Positions 32,818-41,576 of a stretch of 42,682 nucleotides of DNA are shown here, one piece after another (the stretch's first letter is position 1; each line of letters starts with the position of its first letter). The translations under genes and the position numbers were made by a program. Source of the stretch: Oscillospiraceae bacterium (GTDB lineage: Bacteria > Bacillota > Clostridia > Oscillospirales > CAG-272); contig SVSV01000005.1 in NCBI GenBank assembly GCA_015064125.1, positions 1 through 42,682 of the forward strand, in the 5' to 3' direction. The notes under the pieces are model-generated. The model was not told where the DNA came from, made no database searches, and saw only the letters and a program-made list of their open reading frames with translations.

Positions 32818-33690
32818 TTATTTTTCTTGATGTAAAAGACGGTAAAGCTCGTTTTTTTGCATACCGCGCTCCTTGGCGGCTTTTTTGATGGCGTCCATAC
32901 GCGCAAGCCCCTGCTTTTCATAATATGCCACGTGCTCGGTGGGGGAGAGTGATAAGAGGGGGGAGCTTTCAGACGCTTTGGGCGCGTCGGGGCCGCCTGC
33001 CAGGATCAGCACGTACTCGCCGCGCGGCTCGTTTTCGCTGTAATGCGCGATCGCACCCTCCAGTGTGGTGCGCAGGATCTCCTCATTGCGCTTGGTAAGC
33101 TCGCGACAAAGGGCGATGTCGCGTGTGGGGCCAAGCAGCCGATGAAGCTCCTGTAAGGTGTCGCGCAGACGGTGGGGCGCCTCGTGCAGGATCATAGTGC
33201 GTGTTTCGGTGGCAAGCGCCTCAAGGCGTGCTGCTTTTTCCTTTTTTTCGCGCGGTAAAAAGCCCTCAAAGCAAAATCTTGCTGTGGGTAGGCCCGAGAG
33301 GGCAAGGGCCGTGATGCCCGCACAGCACCCGGGCACCGAGGTCACGGGCACGCCTGCCTCGGCACAAAGCCTTACAAGGTCCTCGCCGGGGTCGCTGATG
33401 GCGGGGGTGCCTGCGTCGGTGACCAGCGCGCAGCTCTCGCCCTCAAGCAGGCGCGCAACGATCTGTGGGCCGCGCTCGCGGCGGTTGTGGTCGTGATAGG
33501 AAACAAGGGGCTGTGAAATATCAAAGGCCGCCAAAAGCTTGGCGGTATTGCGCGTATCCTCGGCTGCAATAAAGCTGACCTCGGCCAGCGTTTTTTGCGC
33601 ACGGGCGGAGAGGTCTGCAAGGTTACCGATGGGGGTGGCTACGAGATAGAGCGTGCCGCCAACGATGCGATTTTTTTCTTCATTTGACAT
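32818..33690 (-). CDS. rsmI: 16S rRNA (cytidine-2'-O)-methyltransferase RsmI
   Basis: Methylates the 2'-O of C1402 in 16S rRNA. 290 residues of the tetrapyrrole-methylase fold: GTLYLVATPIGNLADLSARA at the N terminus, ALVTDAGTPAISDPG, and VPGCCAGITALALSGLPT. The C-terminal tail LSPTEHVAYYEKQG..KNELYRLLHQEK is also typical. The ATG at 33690 was chosen because AAAGGAG lies five bases upstream. A 17-base palindrome (33704-33720) precedes that ribosome site. Confidence 0.95.
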   Translation of the reverse strand: MSNEEKNRIVGGTLYLVATPIGNLADLSARAQKTLAEVSFIAAEDTRNTAKLLAAFDISQPLVSYHDHNRRERGPQIVARLLEGESCALVTDAGTPAISDPGEDLVRLCAEAGVPVTSVPGCCAGITALALSGLPTARFCFEGFLPREKKEKAARLEALATETRTMILHEAPHRLRDTLQELHRLLGPTRDIALCRELTKRNEEILRTTLEGAIAHYSENEPRGEYVLILAGGPDAPKASESSPLLSLSPTEHVAYYEKQGLARMDAIKKAAKERGMQKNELYRLLHQEK

Positions 33691-33703
33691 AGTAGCTCCT
33701 TTT

Positions 33704-33720
33704 GTGCGGTGGCACCGCAC
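33704..33720. promoter_or_regulatory. Palindrome between rsmI and the divergent amidase gene
   Basis: GTGCGGTG-G-CACCGCAC is a perfect 8-bp inverted repeat. It is immediately upstream of the rsmI ribosome site and 48 bases from the amidase ATG, so it could be an operator or a 5' mRNA stem. I see no convincing promoter for either gene here. Confidence 0.4.
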
Positions 33721-33767
33721 GGTGAAGTATCATAAAATGGGTGTAGTATCAAAAAAGGGGAGTGCGT

Positions 33768-34337
33768 ATGGCGATAAAGATCTATATTGACCAGGGACAT
33801 AATCCCGTCAACCCAAACGCAGGGGCAGAGGGGAACGGACTGCGTGAGCAAAATCTTGTATACCGTATCGGGCAGGAGCTGGCAACGCTGCTGCGGCAAA
33901 ACGGTAATTTTGAGGTAAGGCTGTCACGCCCGACCCCTGAAACGCAGCTTGGCACCTCAAATGCCAGCAGTCTGCGTGTGCGCACGGAGGAGGCAAATGC
34001 ATGGGGGGCGGATTATTTTATCAGCCTGCACACCAATGCCTCGGAGCTGGCGGCTGCCACGGGCAGTGAGGCCTTTGTTTTTGCACTTGGCACACGGGCG
34101 GCAGGCATTGCTGAGGCAATGCTGGCGGGTCTGCAGGAAAGCACGGGGCTTGCCACGCGCGGTGTGTTCGCACGCCCCTCGCTGTACGTGCTGAAGCGCA
34201 CGGCGATGCCTGCGGTATTGCTTGAGCTTGGATTTATCACCAATGCGCGCGATGCGCGCCTGATGAACGAGAGCCCGGGGCTGTTTGCGCGCGGCATCTA
34301 TGAGGGGATCGTGTCGTATACGGGCGTTGGCGGTTAA
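33768..34337 (+). CDS. N-acetylmuramoyl-L-alanine amidase (Amidase_3), no signal peptide
   Basis: Zinc amidase that cuts the bond between muramic acid and the stem peptide. 189 residues, just the catalytic domain: His11 (IDQGHNP), Glu27 (NGLREQNL), His88 (ISLHTNA) and Glu153 (VLLELGFITN) are all in place. The protein begins MAIKIYIDQG with no signal peptide, no membrane anchor and no cell-wall-binding domain. It therefore depends on lysis, non-classical export or a mother-cell or phage-like role. ATG follows AGGGGAG; a GTG six bases earlier is possible. It is convergent with trmN6 and divergent from rsmI, interrupting that pair. Confidence 0.88.
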   Translation: MAIKIYIDQGHNPVNPNAGAEGNGLREQNLVYRIGQELATLLRQNGNFEVRLSRPTPETQLGTSNASSLRVRTEEANAWGADYFISLHTNASELAAATGSEAFVFALGTRAAGIAEAMLAGLQESTGLATRGVFARPSLYVLKRTAMPAVLLELGFITNARDARLMNESPGLFARGIYEGIVSYTGVGG

Positions 34338-34381
34338 AAAGCAAAAAGTGCCGAAACGGTGTTAAAAAACAGTGAAACGGT

Positions 34382-35137
34382 TTAAAAAATGCCGTTTTCA
34401 TAGATGGCGGCGGCACGGGGCGAGAGCGCCTTGTCGCCGCGCTTTTCGTGCAGGCACAGCGTGGGCAGGAGCACCAAGCCCTCGGCGGCGCCGAGCTTGC
34501 TTTCGAGCAAGAGCATCGAGGGGGGTGCCTCGGGGTGATCCTGCACCAGCACCATACGCTTGGGTGCCAGCTTGTGCTCCCGTAGGGCGGCAAAGAGTGC
34601 TTCGATCCTGTCAGGACGGTAGACGGTATAAAACAGCCCGCCGTATTTAAGCGTTCTTGCGGCGGCTGCCGCAAATTCTCTGATGCCGCCCTTGGTCTCG
34701 TGTCGCGCGATCTCCTTGGCGCCGTAGGGTGAGGCGGCGCCGCTGTCGGTGCGCATATACGGGGGATTGGCAAATACAACGCCGACCTCGCCCCCGAGGG
34801 TGGCGGCATTTAACAGCCGCACGTCGCTTTCAAGCACTAAAACGCGGTCACTCAGGTGATTGCAGGCGACGTTGCGAGCGGCGAGATCAGCCATTTGAGC
34901 TTGAATTTCCACTGCTGTAATATGCGAAAAACGCCCCCGTGTGGCGGCTAAAAGCGAAATAATGCCGTTGCCACACCCAAGCTCCACCGCGCGCTCGCGC
35001 GTGGCGGGGCGCAAAAAGGCCGAAAGCAAAAAGGCATCGGTTCCAAAGGCAAGGGCATTTTTCTTTTGTATGAGGACAAGATCCTCGTTGACCTCGTCAA
35101 GACGCTCGTCGGCGGCAAGCAAAATTTCGGCGCACAT
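34382..35137 (-). CDS. trmN6: tRNA1(Val) A37 N6-methyltransferase TrmN6-like
   Basis: 251-residue N6-adenine methyltransferase. SAM motif I VELGCGNG (51-58) and the adenine-methyltransferase motif NPPY (124-127) are clear, and the start NEDLVLIQKKNALAFGTDAFLLSAF is characteristic of the YfiC/YabB group. ATG at 35137 has AAAGGAG upstream; a start 21 bases earlier is possible but lacks one. The holB-ricT-trmN6-rsmI order of Bacillota supports the call. Confidence 0.9.
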   Translation of the reverse strand: MCAEILLAADERLDEVNEDLVLIQKKNALAFGTDAFLLSAFLRPATRERAVELGCGNGIISLLAATRGRFSHITAVEIQAQMADLAARNVACNHLSDRVLVLESDVRLLNAATLGGEVGVVFANPPYMRTDSGAASPYGAKEIARHETKGGIREFAAAAARTLKYGGLFYTVYRPDRIEALFAALREHKLAPKRMVLVQDHPEAPPSMLLLESKLGAAEGLVLLPTLCLHEKRGDKALSPRAAAIYENGIF

Positions 35138-35173
35138 AAGAGCTCCTTTATTCATCAAAATGAGATATGAGTG

Positions 35174-35216
35174 AAAAAGACTGGTTTTGCAGCCGTAGCT
35201 TAAAACCAGTCTTTTT
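35174..35216 (-). terminator. Terminator after the ferredoxin gene
   Basis: AAAAAGACTGGTTTT pairs perfectly with AAAACCAGTCTTTTT around a 13-base loop; on the minus strand the stem ends in five T. It lies between the ferredoxin and trmN6 genes. Confidence 0.88.
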
Positions 35217-35231
35217 CATTTTTAAGCCTGA

Positions 35232-35402
35232 TTACTCAGCCTGGGGAGCGCCAACGGGGCAAACACCCTCGCAAGCACCGCACTCAATGCAAAGGTCGGC
35301 ATCGATCTCATACTTGTCGGCACCCTCTTTGATAGCCTCAACAGGGCACTCGGGCTGGCAAGCGCCGCAGGAAATGCAGGCATCGGTGATTTTGTAAGCC
35401 AT
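35232..35402 (-). CDS. 2[4Fe-4S] ferredoxin
   Basis: 56-residue clostridial-type ferredoxin, a soluble low-potential electron carrier. Two cluster motifs of the form CxxCxxCxxxCP are seen: CISCGACQPECP (9-20) and CIECGACEGVCP (38-49). The start ATG follows GGAGGT. It has its own promoter and terminator, so it is an independent unit placed between ricT and trmN6. It could serve many redox enzymes, including activase-type proteins, but nothing links it to one. Confidence 0.95.
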   Translation of the reverse strand: MAYKITDACISCGACQPECPVEAIKEGADKYEIDADLCIECGACEGVCPVGAPQAE

Positions 35403-35473
35403 GGTTATGTACCTCCGTAAAAATGATTGGCCGCACGGCTTGTGAGTTTGGTTTCCGTGAGGCTACGCTACCA

Positions 35474-35501
35474 TTGTAGCATATTTTTGAAAAAAAGCAA
35501 C
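35474..35501 (-). promoter_or_regulatory. Sigma-A promoter of the ferredoxin gene
   Basis: Minus strand TTGCTT (35496-35501), 16-base spacer, TACAAT (35474-35479), leaving a leader of about 65 bases. Confidence 0.78.
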
Positions 35502-35554
35502 TGTTTTCGACGAAAAAGTTTGAATAAATTTTTGGTAGTGCTATTGGCAGCCTG

Positions 35555-37051
35555 TTATTCCTTGCTGTCCTCCTGCTGTGCTTTGGCGCACGCAGGTGCA
35601 TTTTCACATGTCTGCTTGCCAAGGACGGTGAGCACGTCGCGGTGATAGGTGGCGGTGGCACCTGCCTCGGCATTGTCAAGCACGACCTTGACGGTCCCCA
35701 GCAGCGGTGTGGCCTCTACGACGGTGCCCTGGCCGTCGGGGGTGATGACGCGCGTGTCCTTTTTGGGTGTGAGGGCGGCCTCTGCCGCATAGCTTTCATG
35801 CTCGTAGCGCAGGCAGCACATCAGACGTCCGCAGCATCCCGAAATCTTGGAGGTGTTGATGGAAAGCCCCTGCTCCTTTGCCATTTTGACCGATACCTGA
35901 CCGAAATCGGAAAGGAAGGTGGCGCAGCAGAAGGGCCGTCCGCACATACCAAGACCGCCGACAAGGCGCGACTCGTCGCGAATGCCGATCTGTCGGAGCT
36001 CGATGCGCGTGCGGAAGACACCTGCAAGATCGCGTACCAGCTCGCGGAAGTCAACGCGCCCCTCAGAGGTGAAATAAAACAGCAGCTTTGAGTTGTCAAA
36101 GGCGTACTGTGCATCGACCAGATTCATCTCCAGCTTGTGTGCGGCGATCTTCTCCGCACAGATCTTCAAAGCCTCGGATTCCTTTTGACGGTTTTCCTGA
36201 TAGTGTGCAATGTCCTCCTTGGTGGCGCGGCGAATCACGGCGCGCAGAGGCTGTACGATATCTTTTTCGGCCATTTTGCGGTTGAGGATCGCTACCTCGC
36301 CAAGCTCAGGACCGCGCGCCGTATCCACGATGGCGGCCTCGCCGATCTTAAAGCGCTCGCCTGCGGGGGCAAAGAAGTAGACCTTGCCCGTTTTGCGGAA
36401 GCGCACACCGATGACCTCAACGGCGTTGCCGTCGGGTACGGGGAAGCCGCAGGGCACATCCTCAATGAGATAAGAGGCAGTGGCAATATCCACGGCAAAT
36501 TCCTTTTCCAGTGCGGCACGCTCCTCCTCGCTGAGGTGTCGGTCGGTCTCGATGACAGATGAGGTGGGGAGCGTTATGGGGGAGGTGAACTGTGCGTCAA
36601 GCTCGCGTTGCAGTGAGGGTGTGATCTCGGGTGCTGCCGTGGGGCGAGCAGTGGGTGTTGGCACGGGCTCGGCGGTGATGGCGGCAGGGGTCGGCTGCTG
36701 ACGGCGGCGATTTCTGCCGTGATGTCGGTCGCGCCCCTTCTTTTGTCCCTCGCTCTGGGGCTTTGGGGCAGCCTCGGGCTGCTTTACCTGCTCGGCGCGC
36801 ACCTCGCTCTGACGGGGGGCGTTACCGTGTCCCTGGCCGCGGCGACCGCGGTGACCGCGGCGGCGGCTACCGCTTTTTTGGTGGGTGCCGGTGTTGCCGT
36901 CCGATGCCGATCTATTGTCGTTGGTCGCCTCGCGACGTGCGGGCTCTGATGGGGGAGCGGGTCTATCGCCCGGTACGATAAAGTTGCCGGGGCGCACCGA
37001 AATGCGCGGTTCCCCTTCTTTTTTTGTGTGAAAGCTTTTCTTTTGTTCCAT
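35555..37051 (-). CDS. ricT: PSP1-domain protein RicT (YaaT) with long N-terminal extension
   Basis: Member of the RicT/YaaT family, part of the Y-complex that guides RNase Y processing in Bacillus. 498 residues against about 275 usual. The PSP1 core (about 210-440) has VEVIGVRFRKTGKVYFF and the conserved cysteines C370, C375, C376 (GMCGRPFCC) and C406, C407, C412, C413 (GCCGRLMCC). The first ~165 residues are an extra low-complexity region with basic Arg/Gly/His clusters (RRRGHRGRRGQGHGN, GRDRHHGRNRRRQQ) and then Pro/Thr/Ala. The C-terminal tail is also variable. Downstream of holB by 35 bases and probably co-transcribed. Confidence 0.9.
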   Translation of the reverse strand: MEQKKSFHTKKEGEPRISVRPGNFIVPGDRPAPPSEPARREATNDNRSASDGNTGTHQKSGSRRRGHRGRRGQGHGNAPRQSEVRAEQVKQPEAAPKPQSEGQKKGRDRHHGRNRRRQQPTPAAITAEPVPTPTARPTAAPEITPSLQRELDAQFTSPITLPTSSVIETDRHLSEEERAALEKEFAVDIATASYLIEDVPCGFPVPDGNAVEVIGVRFRKTGKVYFFAPAGERFKIGEAAIVDTARGPELGEVAILNRKMAEKDIVQPLRAVIRRATKEDIAHYQENRQKESEALKICAEKIAAHKLEMNLVDAQYAFDNSKLLFYFTSEGRVDFRELVRDLAGVFRTRIELRQIGIRDESRLVGGLGMCGRPFCCATFLSDFGQVSVKMAKEQGLSINTSKISGCCGRLMCCLRYEHESYAAEAALTPKKDTRVITPDGQGTVVEATPLLGTVKVVLDNAEAGATATYHRDVLTVLGKQTCENAPACAKAQQEDSKE

Positions 37052-37086
37052 AGTATCTCCTTGCCTTTGGCGTGGCCAAGGCTTAT

Positions 37087-38136
37087 TTATGTGTTAACGA
37101 ATTGTGTAAATAGATGCGTAAGCGTCAGTCTTGCGTTGGCATTGCGCTCGAGCACCGCCATGGCGGCAGCGATCTGCCCGTGCAGGGCAAACAGACGTGC
37201 AGCCGTAAAGCTTTCGGCAAGATCGGTCGCTGCCTCGCGGTCTGTGAAAAAGATCAGGGGGGCGCGCTCGCTTTGTGAGAGCAGGATCAGATCGCGCAAT
37301 GCAAGCGACACGGCATTTAGCTGTGCCAGCACCTCCCCGCGTGCCGTGCCGAACGAGCGTAGCAGCAGTAAAATGCCATCGCCCTTATCTCTTGCGGCAA
37401 GCAGGGTAAGCAGACGCGTGGCGTTTTCGCGATATTGCAGATGCGGTGCACGCGCAGTGGCATCAAGCAGTGTAAGGGCGCGGCCGATAGAGCCGCCCGA
37501 GAGGGTCAGCAGCGCCTCAAATTCATCGCTTGCCTCGCGTTTTAGCGTGGGCGCGCCTGCCGCCGCACCCTCAGCGGAGGTGAGCAGGTATGCTTCCAGT
37601 GCTTCGCGTGCGATCGGCTGCAGGCGCAGACGCGGGGCACGGGAGCGAATGGTTTCAAGCAATGCCCCCGCGTTTTCGGTGAGCAGTAAAAACAGCACGA
37701 AGGGGGGCGGCTCCTCTAAGGTGAGCAGAAACGCATTTTGTGCTTCCTCGGTCATGGTGTGCGCATCTTCGATGATATATACCTTCAAATTGAGGTCGTT
37801 GGGGACGGCGGCAATGCTGCGGCGCAGGTCGCGAATGATGCTTACGCCCATTGTGGCACGGTCAGACTCACGCGATACGGTGATGACGTCATGACAGTTG
37901 CCTGCTTCGATCTTGCGGCAGAATTTACAGTGACCGCACGGAAGGGGCGCCCCCCCGTCTGTGCGGCTCTCGCAGGCTGCTGCCATCGCGATCAGACGCG
38001 CCAGCGTGTGCTTGCCGAAGCCCTTGGGTCCCTCTAAAATATAGGCGTGAGAAAAGGTTGCATTGCGCAGGTCCGTGCCGAGCTGTGCACGTAAGGCACT
38101 GTTACCTGCAAGCTGCGGAAAAAGCAAATCCGACAC
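37087..38136 (-). CDS. holB: DNA polymerase III delta' subunit
   Basis: Clamp-loader subunit. 349 residues from a GTG start at 38134-38136, chosen because AGGGGGA lies just upstream; a TTG 33 bases earlier has no ribosome site. Seen: P-loop GPKGFGKHT (36-44), zinc-binding cysteines C67, C70, C73 and C81 (CGHCKFC..C), the SIIRDLRRSI segment, EDAHTMTEEAQNAFLLTLEEPP sensor region, and IRSRAPRLRL. The His in the P-loop is unusual, consistent with delta' subunits that do not hydrolyse ATP. First gene of the holB-ricT unit. Confidence 0.93.
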   Translation of the reverse strand: MSDLLFPQLAGNSALRAQLGTDLRNATFSHAYILEGPKGFGKHTLARLIAMAAACESRTDGGAPLPCGHCKFCRKIEAGNCHDVITVSRESDRATMGVSIIRDLRRSIAAVPNDLNLKVYIIEDAHTMTEEAQNAFLLTLEEPPPFVLFLLLTENAGALLETIRSRAPRLRLQPIAREALEAYLLTSAEGAAAGAPTLKREASDEFEALLTLSGGSIGRALTLLDATARAPHLQYRENATRLLTLLAARDKGDGILLLLRSFGTARGEVLAQLNAVSLALRDLILLSQSERAPLIFFTDREAATDLAESFTAARLFALHGQIAAAMAVLERNANARLTLTHLFTQFVNT

Positions 38137-38194
38137 GGCGTCCCCCTTTCTTTTGCCCCAAAAGCGCAAATAGACAATATATCCTCAACATAAT

Positions 38195-38223
38195 ATTATA
38201 ACAAAACACTTTCAAAATGTCAA
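38195..38223 (-). promoter_or_regulatory. Consensus sigma-A promoter of holB-ricT
   Basis: Minus strand TTGACA (38218-38223), 17-base spacer, TATAAT (38195-38200): both hexamers match consensus. The AT-rich gap 38137-38423 contains this and the glgB promoter; I see nothing else in it. Confidence 0.88.
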
Positions 38224-38347
38224 TGCTAAACCGATGGAAGTTGGCGGCAGTCTTTGAAATTTTAAAAAAAGCGCGATGGGTGTAATAAGGTTGCATATTT
38301 TTGCACATTTTGTCAGAATTTATAAGTTGAATTGTGGAAAAAATATA

Positions 38348-38376
38348 TTGTTTTTTATAATGGTTACTGTTATAAT
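38348..38376 (+). promoter_or_regulatory. Sigma-A promoter of glgBCD
   Basis: TTGTTT (38348-38353), 17-base spacer, TATAAT (38371-38376). An alternative -10-like TATAAT lies about 15 bases upstream. Ribosome site GGGAGGTG precedes the glgB ATG. Confidence 0.78.
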
Positions 38377-38423
38377 AGAATTGAGCCAATCTTTTGGATA
38401 ATTATACGTAGGGAGGTGAGCAC

Positions 38424-40334
38424 ATGCAGGAAAACACATTGGCGCCGTATTTGTTTCATCAGGGCACCAATTATCATGCGCACGAGTATCTTGGGGCGCA
38501 CCGTACCGCAAACGGCTTTGTGCTTCGCGTGTGGGCGCCGCACGCCGAGGCCGCGTTTGTGGTGGGTGATTTTAACGGCTGGCAGGAAAGCCATCCGATG
38601 ACGCGCATCACCGAGGGGGGCGTGTATGAGGCTACGCTGACTGAGGCTGAATTCGGTCAGGGTCAGCTTTATAAATTTAAAATGAAGACGGCGCACGGCG
38701 ATATTTATAAGGGCGATCCGTATGCGACGTATGCAGGGCAATATCCCGAAACGGCCTCGATCTATTTTGATATCGACGGATATCAGTGGCGTGATGCGGG
38801 CTGGCTTGCCTATCGCCGCCGCGAGGCAAGGAAGCCGATCGAGGAGCGCCCCCTTAATATTTACGAGGTGCATCTCGGCTCTTGGAAAAAGCACGATGAC
38901 GGCAGCTACTATACCTATGCCGAAACGGCGCGTGAGCTGGCGACCTACGTCAAGCAAATGGGCTACACGCACGTGGAGCTGCTGCCTGTGATGGAGCATC
39001 CCTTTGACGGCTCGTGGGGCTATCAGGTCACGGGCTATTTCGCCCCCACCTCACGCTATGGCACGCCGCACGATTTCATGGCCTTTGTGGATACGATGCA
39101 CGAGGCGGGGATCGGTGTGATCCTCGACTGGGTGCCTGCGCATTTCCCGAAGGATGCCCAGGGGCTTTACGAGTTTGACGGAGAGCCGCTTTACGAATAC
39201 CAGGGCAAGGACCGTCAGGAGCATCACGGCTGGGGCACACGCTGCTTTGACGTGGGGCGCGAGGAGATACAAAGCTTTCTCATTTCCAACGCCACCTATT
39301 GGGTGGAGCGCTACCATGCTGACGGGCTGCGTGTCGATGCGGTGGCCTCGATGCTTTATCTTGATTATGACCGCAGCCCCGACGAATGGGTGCCCAACGT
39401 ATACGGTGATAACCGCAATCTTGAGGCGATGGCCTTTTTCCGTAAATTAAACGCCCATATGCACGGTGCCTTTCCCGATGTGCTGATGATCGCGGAGGAG
39501 TCTACCGCCTGGGGGAACCTTACCAGCCTTGAAAACGGAGGCCTTGGCTTTACCCTGAAGTGGAATATGGGGTGGATGAATGACACGCTTGCTTATGCCG
39601 AGACCGATCCTATCTACCGCAAATTCAATCACGGCAAGCTGACCTTTTCGCTCTCCTATGCCTTTGGCGAAAAATACGTGCTGCCGATCTCGCACGACGA
39701 GGTGGTGCACGGCAAAAGATCCTTTCTTGACCGCAACCCCGGTGAGTATGAGCAGAAATTTGCGGGGGCACGGGCGCATCTGGCGTATATGATGACACAC
39801 CCCGGCAAAAAGCTGCTGTTCATGGGATGTGAGATCGCCCAGTTCCGCGAGTGGGATCATGAAAATGAGCTTGAATGGTTTTTGCTTGATTATCCGCGGC
39901 ACGCCGAATTTCAGCGGTACACGGCGGCACTCAATCATCTGTATCTGCAGACCCCCGCGTTATACGAGTGTGACGGTGGCTGGAGCGGCTTTCAGTGGAT
40001 CGACCCCGATAACTGCGATCAAAGCGTGATCTCTTACCGCCGTATCGATAAAAAGGGGAAAGAGGTGGTGGTGATCATCAACTTCACCCCGGTCTTGCGT
40101 GAGAATTTCCGTGTAGGGGTGCCCCTGCATGGGATATGGCAGGAGGTGTTAAGCTCCGATGATGCCTGCTTTGGCGGCAGTGGCCGCGTGCACAGCGGTG
40201 AGCTGCGCACGGAGCAAAGGCCTATGCATGGGCAGGCACAGTCGCTCAAGCTCACCTTACCCCCCCTTAGCGCCGTCATTTTAAAATGTCGGCGCAAATT
40301 CCCCCAAAAGAAATCCTCAGTCCCTCTTTTATGA
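38424..40334 (+). CDS. glgB: 1,4-alpha-glucan branching enzyme GlgB
   Basis: Makes alpha-1,6 branches in glycogen. 636 residues: N-terminal CBM48 domain (FVLRVWAPHAEAAFVVGDFNGW at 32-53 region), GH13 barrel with catalytic Asp305 (GLRVDAVAS), Glu358 (IAEES) and Asp425 (SHDEVVHGK), and a C-terminal beta domain. The last dozen residues (KFPQKKSSVPLL) look like a read-on tail. First gene of the glycogen operon; glgC starts 45 bases on. Confidence 0.97.
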   Translation: MQENTLAPYLFHQGTNYHAHEYLGAHRTANGFVLRVWAPHAEAAFVVGDFNGWQESHPMTRITEGGVYEATLTEAEFGQGQLYKFKMKTAHGDIYKGDPYATYAGQYPETASIYFDIDGYQWRDAGWLAYRRREARKPIEERPLNIYEVHLGSWKKHDDGSYYTYAETARELATYVKQMGYTHVELLPVMEHPFDGSWGYQVTGYFAPTSRYGTPHDFMAFVDTMHEAGIGVILDWVPAHFPKDAQGLYEFDGEPLYEYQGKDRQEHHGWGTRCFDVGREEIQSFLISNATYWVERYHADGLRVDAVASMLYLDYDRSPDEWVPNVYGDNRNLEAMAFFRKLNAHMHGAFPDVLMIAEESTAWGNLTSLENGGLGFTLKWNMGWMNDTLAYAETDPIYRKFNHGKLTFSLSYAFGEKYVLPISHDEVVHGKRSFLDRNPGEYEQKFAGARAHLAYMMTHPGKKLLFMGCEIAQFREWDHENELEWFLLDYPRHAEFQRYTAALNHLYLQTPALYECDGGWSGFQWIDPDNCDQSVISYRRIDKKGKEVVVIINFTPVLRENFRVGVPLHGIWQEVLSSDDACFGGSGRVHSGELRTEQRPMHGQAQSLKLTLPPLSAVILKCRRKFPQKKSSVPLL

Positions 40335-40379
40335 ACCCCGCTTCCCCTTAAACGTATCAAAAAACCTGGAGGATAGATT

Positions 40380-41576
40380 ATGTTCAAGAAAAAAGAATGC
40401 GTGGCAATGCTCCTGGCGGGCGGTCAGGGCAGCAGACTCTATGCGCTGACCGACAAAACGGCCAAGCCCGCCGTTACCTTTGGCGGAAAATACCGCATTA
40501 TTGATTTTCCCCTCTCCAATTGCGTGAACTCGGGCTTGGATACTGTGGGCGTGCTCACGCAATATCAGCCGCTGGTGCTCAATGAATATATCGGCACAGG
40601 TCTGCCCTGGGACCTTGACCGCAACTACGGCGGCGTCAAGATCCTGCCCCCGTATCAGGGGAAGGACGGCGCTGACTGGTATAAGGGCACGGCCAATGCC
40701 ATTTATCAGAACATGCAGTTCATCGAGCGCTATGATGCCGAGTACGTGTTGATCCTGTCGGGCGACCACATTTACCACATGGATTACGCCAAAATGATCG
40801 ATCACCACAAGAAGACCGGTGCTGCCTGCACGATCGCCGTGCTTGACGTAACGCTGGAGGAGGCCAGTCGCTTCGGCATTATGAGCACGCACGATGACGG
40901 TACTATTTATAAATTCACCGAAAAGCCCAAAAATCCCGATAGCACCAAGGCCTCGATGGGTATTTACGTGTTTACCCGTCAAAAGCTCTTTGATTATCTG
41001 ATCGCTGATGCGAAGGACCCCGACTCGGCCAACGACTTCGGTAAAAATATCATTCCCACCATGCTTGGCGCGGGCGAAAAGATGATGGCTTATTCCTTCG
41101 AGGGCTATTGGAAGGATGTGGGCACCATCGATTCGCTCTGGGAGGCCAATATGGATATCCTGGGCGATGATCCTGTGCTGAAATTAAACGACGGGCGCTG
41201 GCGTGTGTTCTCGCGTCACGAAAACGCGCCGCCCCAGTACGTAGGCCCCAACGCCGTGATCGAAAATGCTTCGATCACCGAGGGGTGCGAGATCCTTGGC
41301 ACCGTGCGAAATTCGGTGCTTGGCGAGAACGTGCGCGTGATGGAGGGCGCTGTGGTGGAGGATGCCGTTCTGATGGGCGACTGCATCGTTCACGAGGGCG
41401 CACACGTATCGTACGCGATCATTGACCGCGACGTGAGGATCTGTCGCGGTGCGAGCGTCGGCAAGCCGCGTGCCGCCGCAAAGGGCATTGCCGTTGTCGG
41501 AGAGGGCTTTGTCGTTGAGGAAAACGGTGTGATCGCCGATGGCGAGATCGTTTCGGATAAGGGAGGTGCACAATGA
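40380..41576 (+). CDS. glgC: Glucose-1-phosphate adenylyltransferase, catalytic subunit GlgC
   Basis: Makes ADP-glucose from ATP and glucose-1-phosphate, the committed step to glycogen. 398 residues: N-terminal nucleotidyltransferase domain with [19 protein letters not shown] (14-32), [19 protein letters not shown] and [18 protein letters not shown], and a C-terminal left-handed beta-helix. The catalytic residues are intact, in contrast to the GlgD partner type. Ribosome site GGAGG; its stop overlaps the glgD start by four bases (ATGA). Confidence 0.97.
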   Translation: MFKKKECVAMLLAGGQGSRLYALTDKTAKPAVTFGGKYRIIDFPLSNCVNSGLDTVGVLTQYQPLVLNEYIGTGLPWDLDRNYGGVKILPPYQGKDGADWYKGTANAIYQNMQFIERYDAEYVLILSGDHIYHMDYAKMIDHHKKTGAACTIAVLDVTLEEASRFGIMSTHDDGTIYKFTEKPKNPDSTKASMGIYVFTRQKLFDYLIADAKDPDSANDFGKNIIPTMLGAGEKMMAYSFEGYWKDVGTIDSLWEANMDILGDDPVLKLNDGRWRVFSRHENAPPQYVGPNAVIENASITEGCEILGTVRNSVLGENVRVMEGAVVEDAVLMGDCIVHEGAHVSYAIIDRDVRICRGASVGKPRAAAKGIAVVGEGFVVEENGVIADGEIVSDKGGAQ

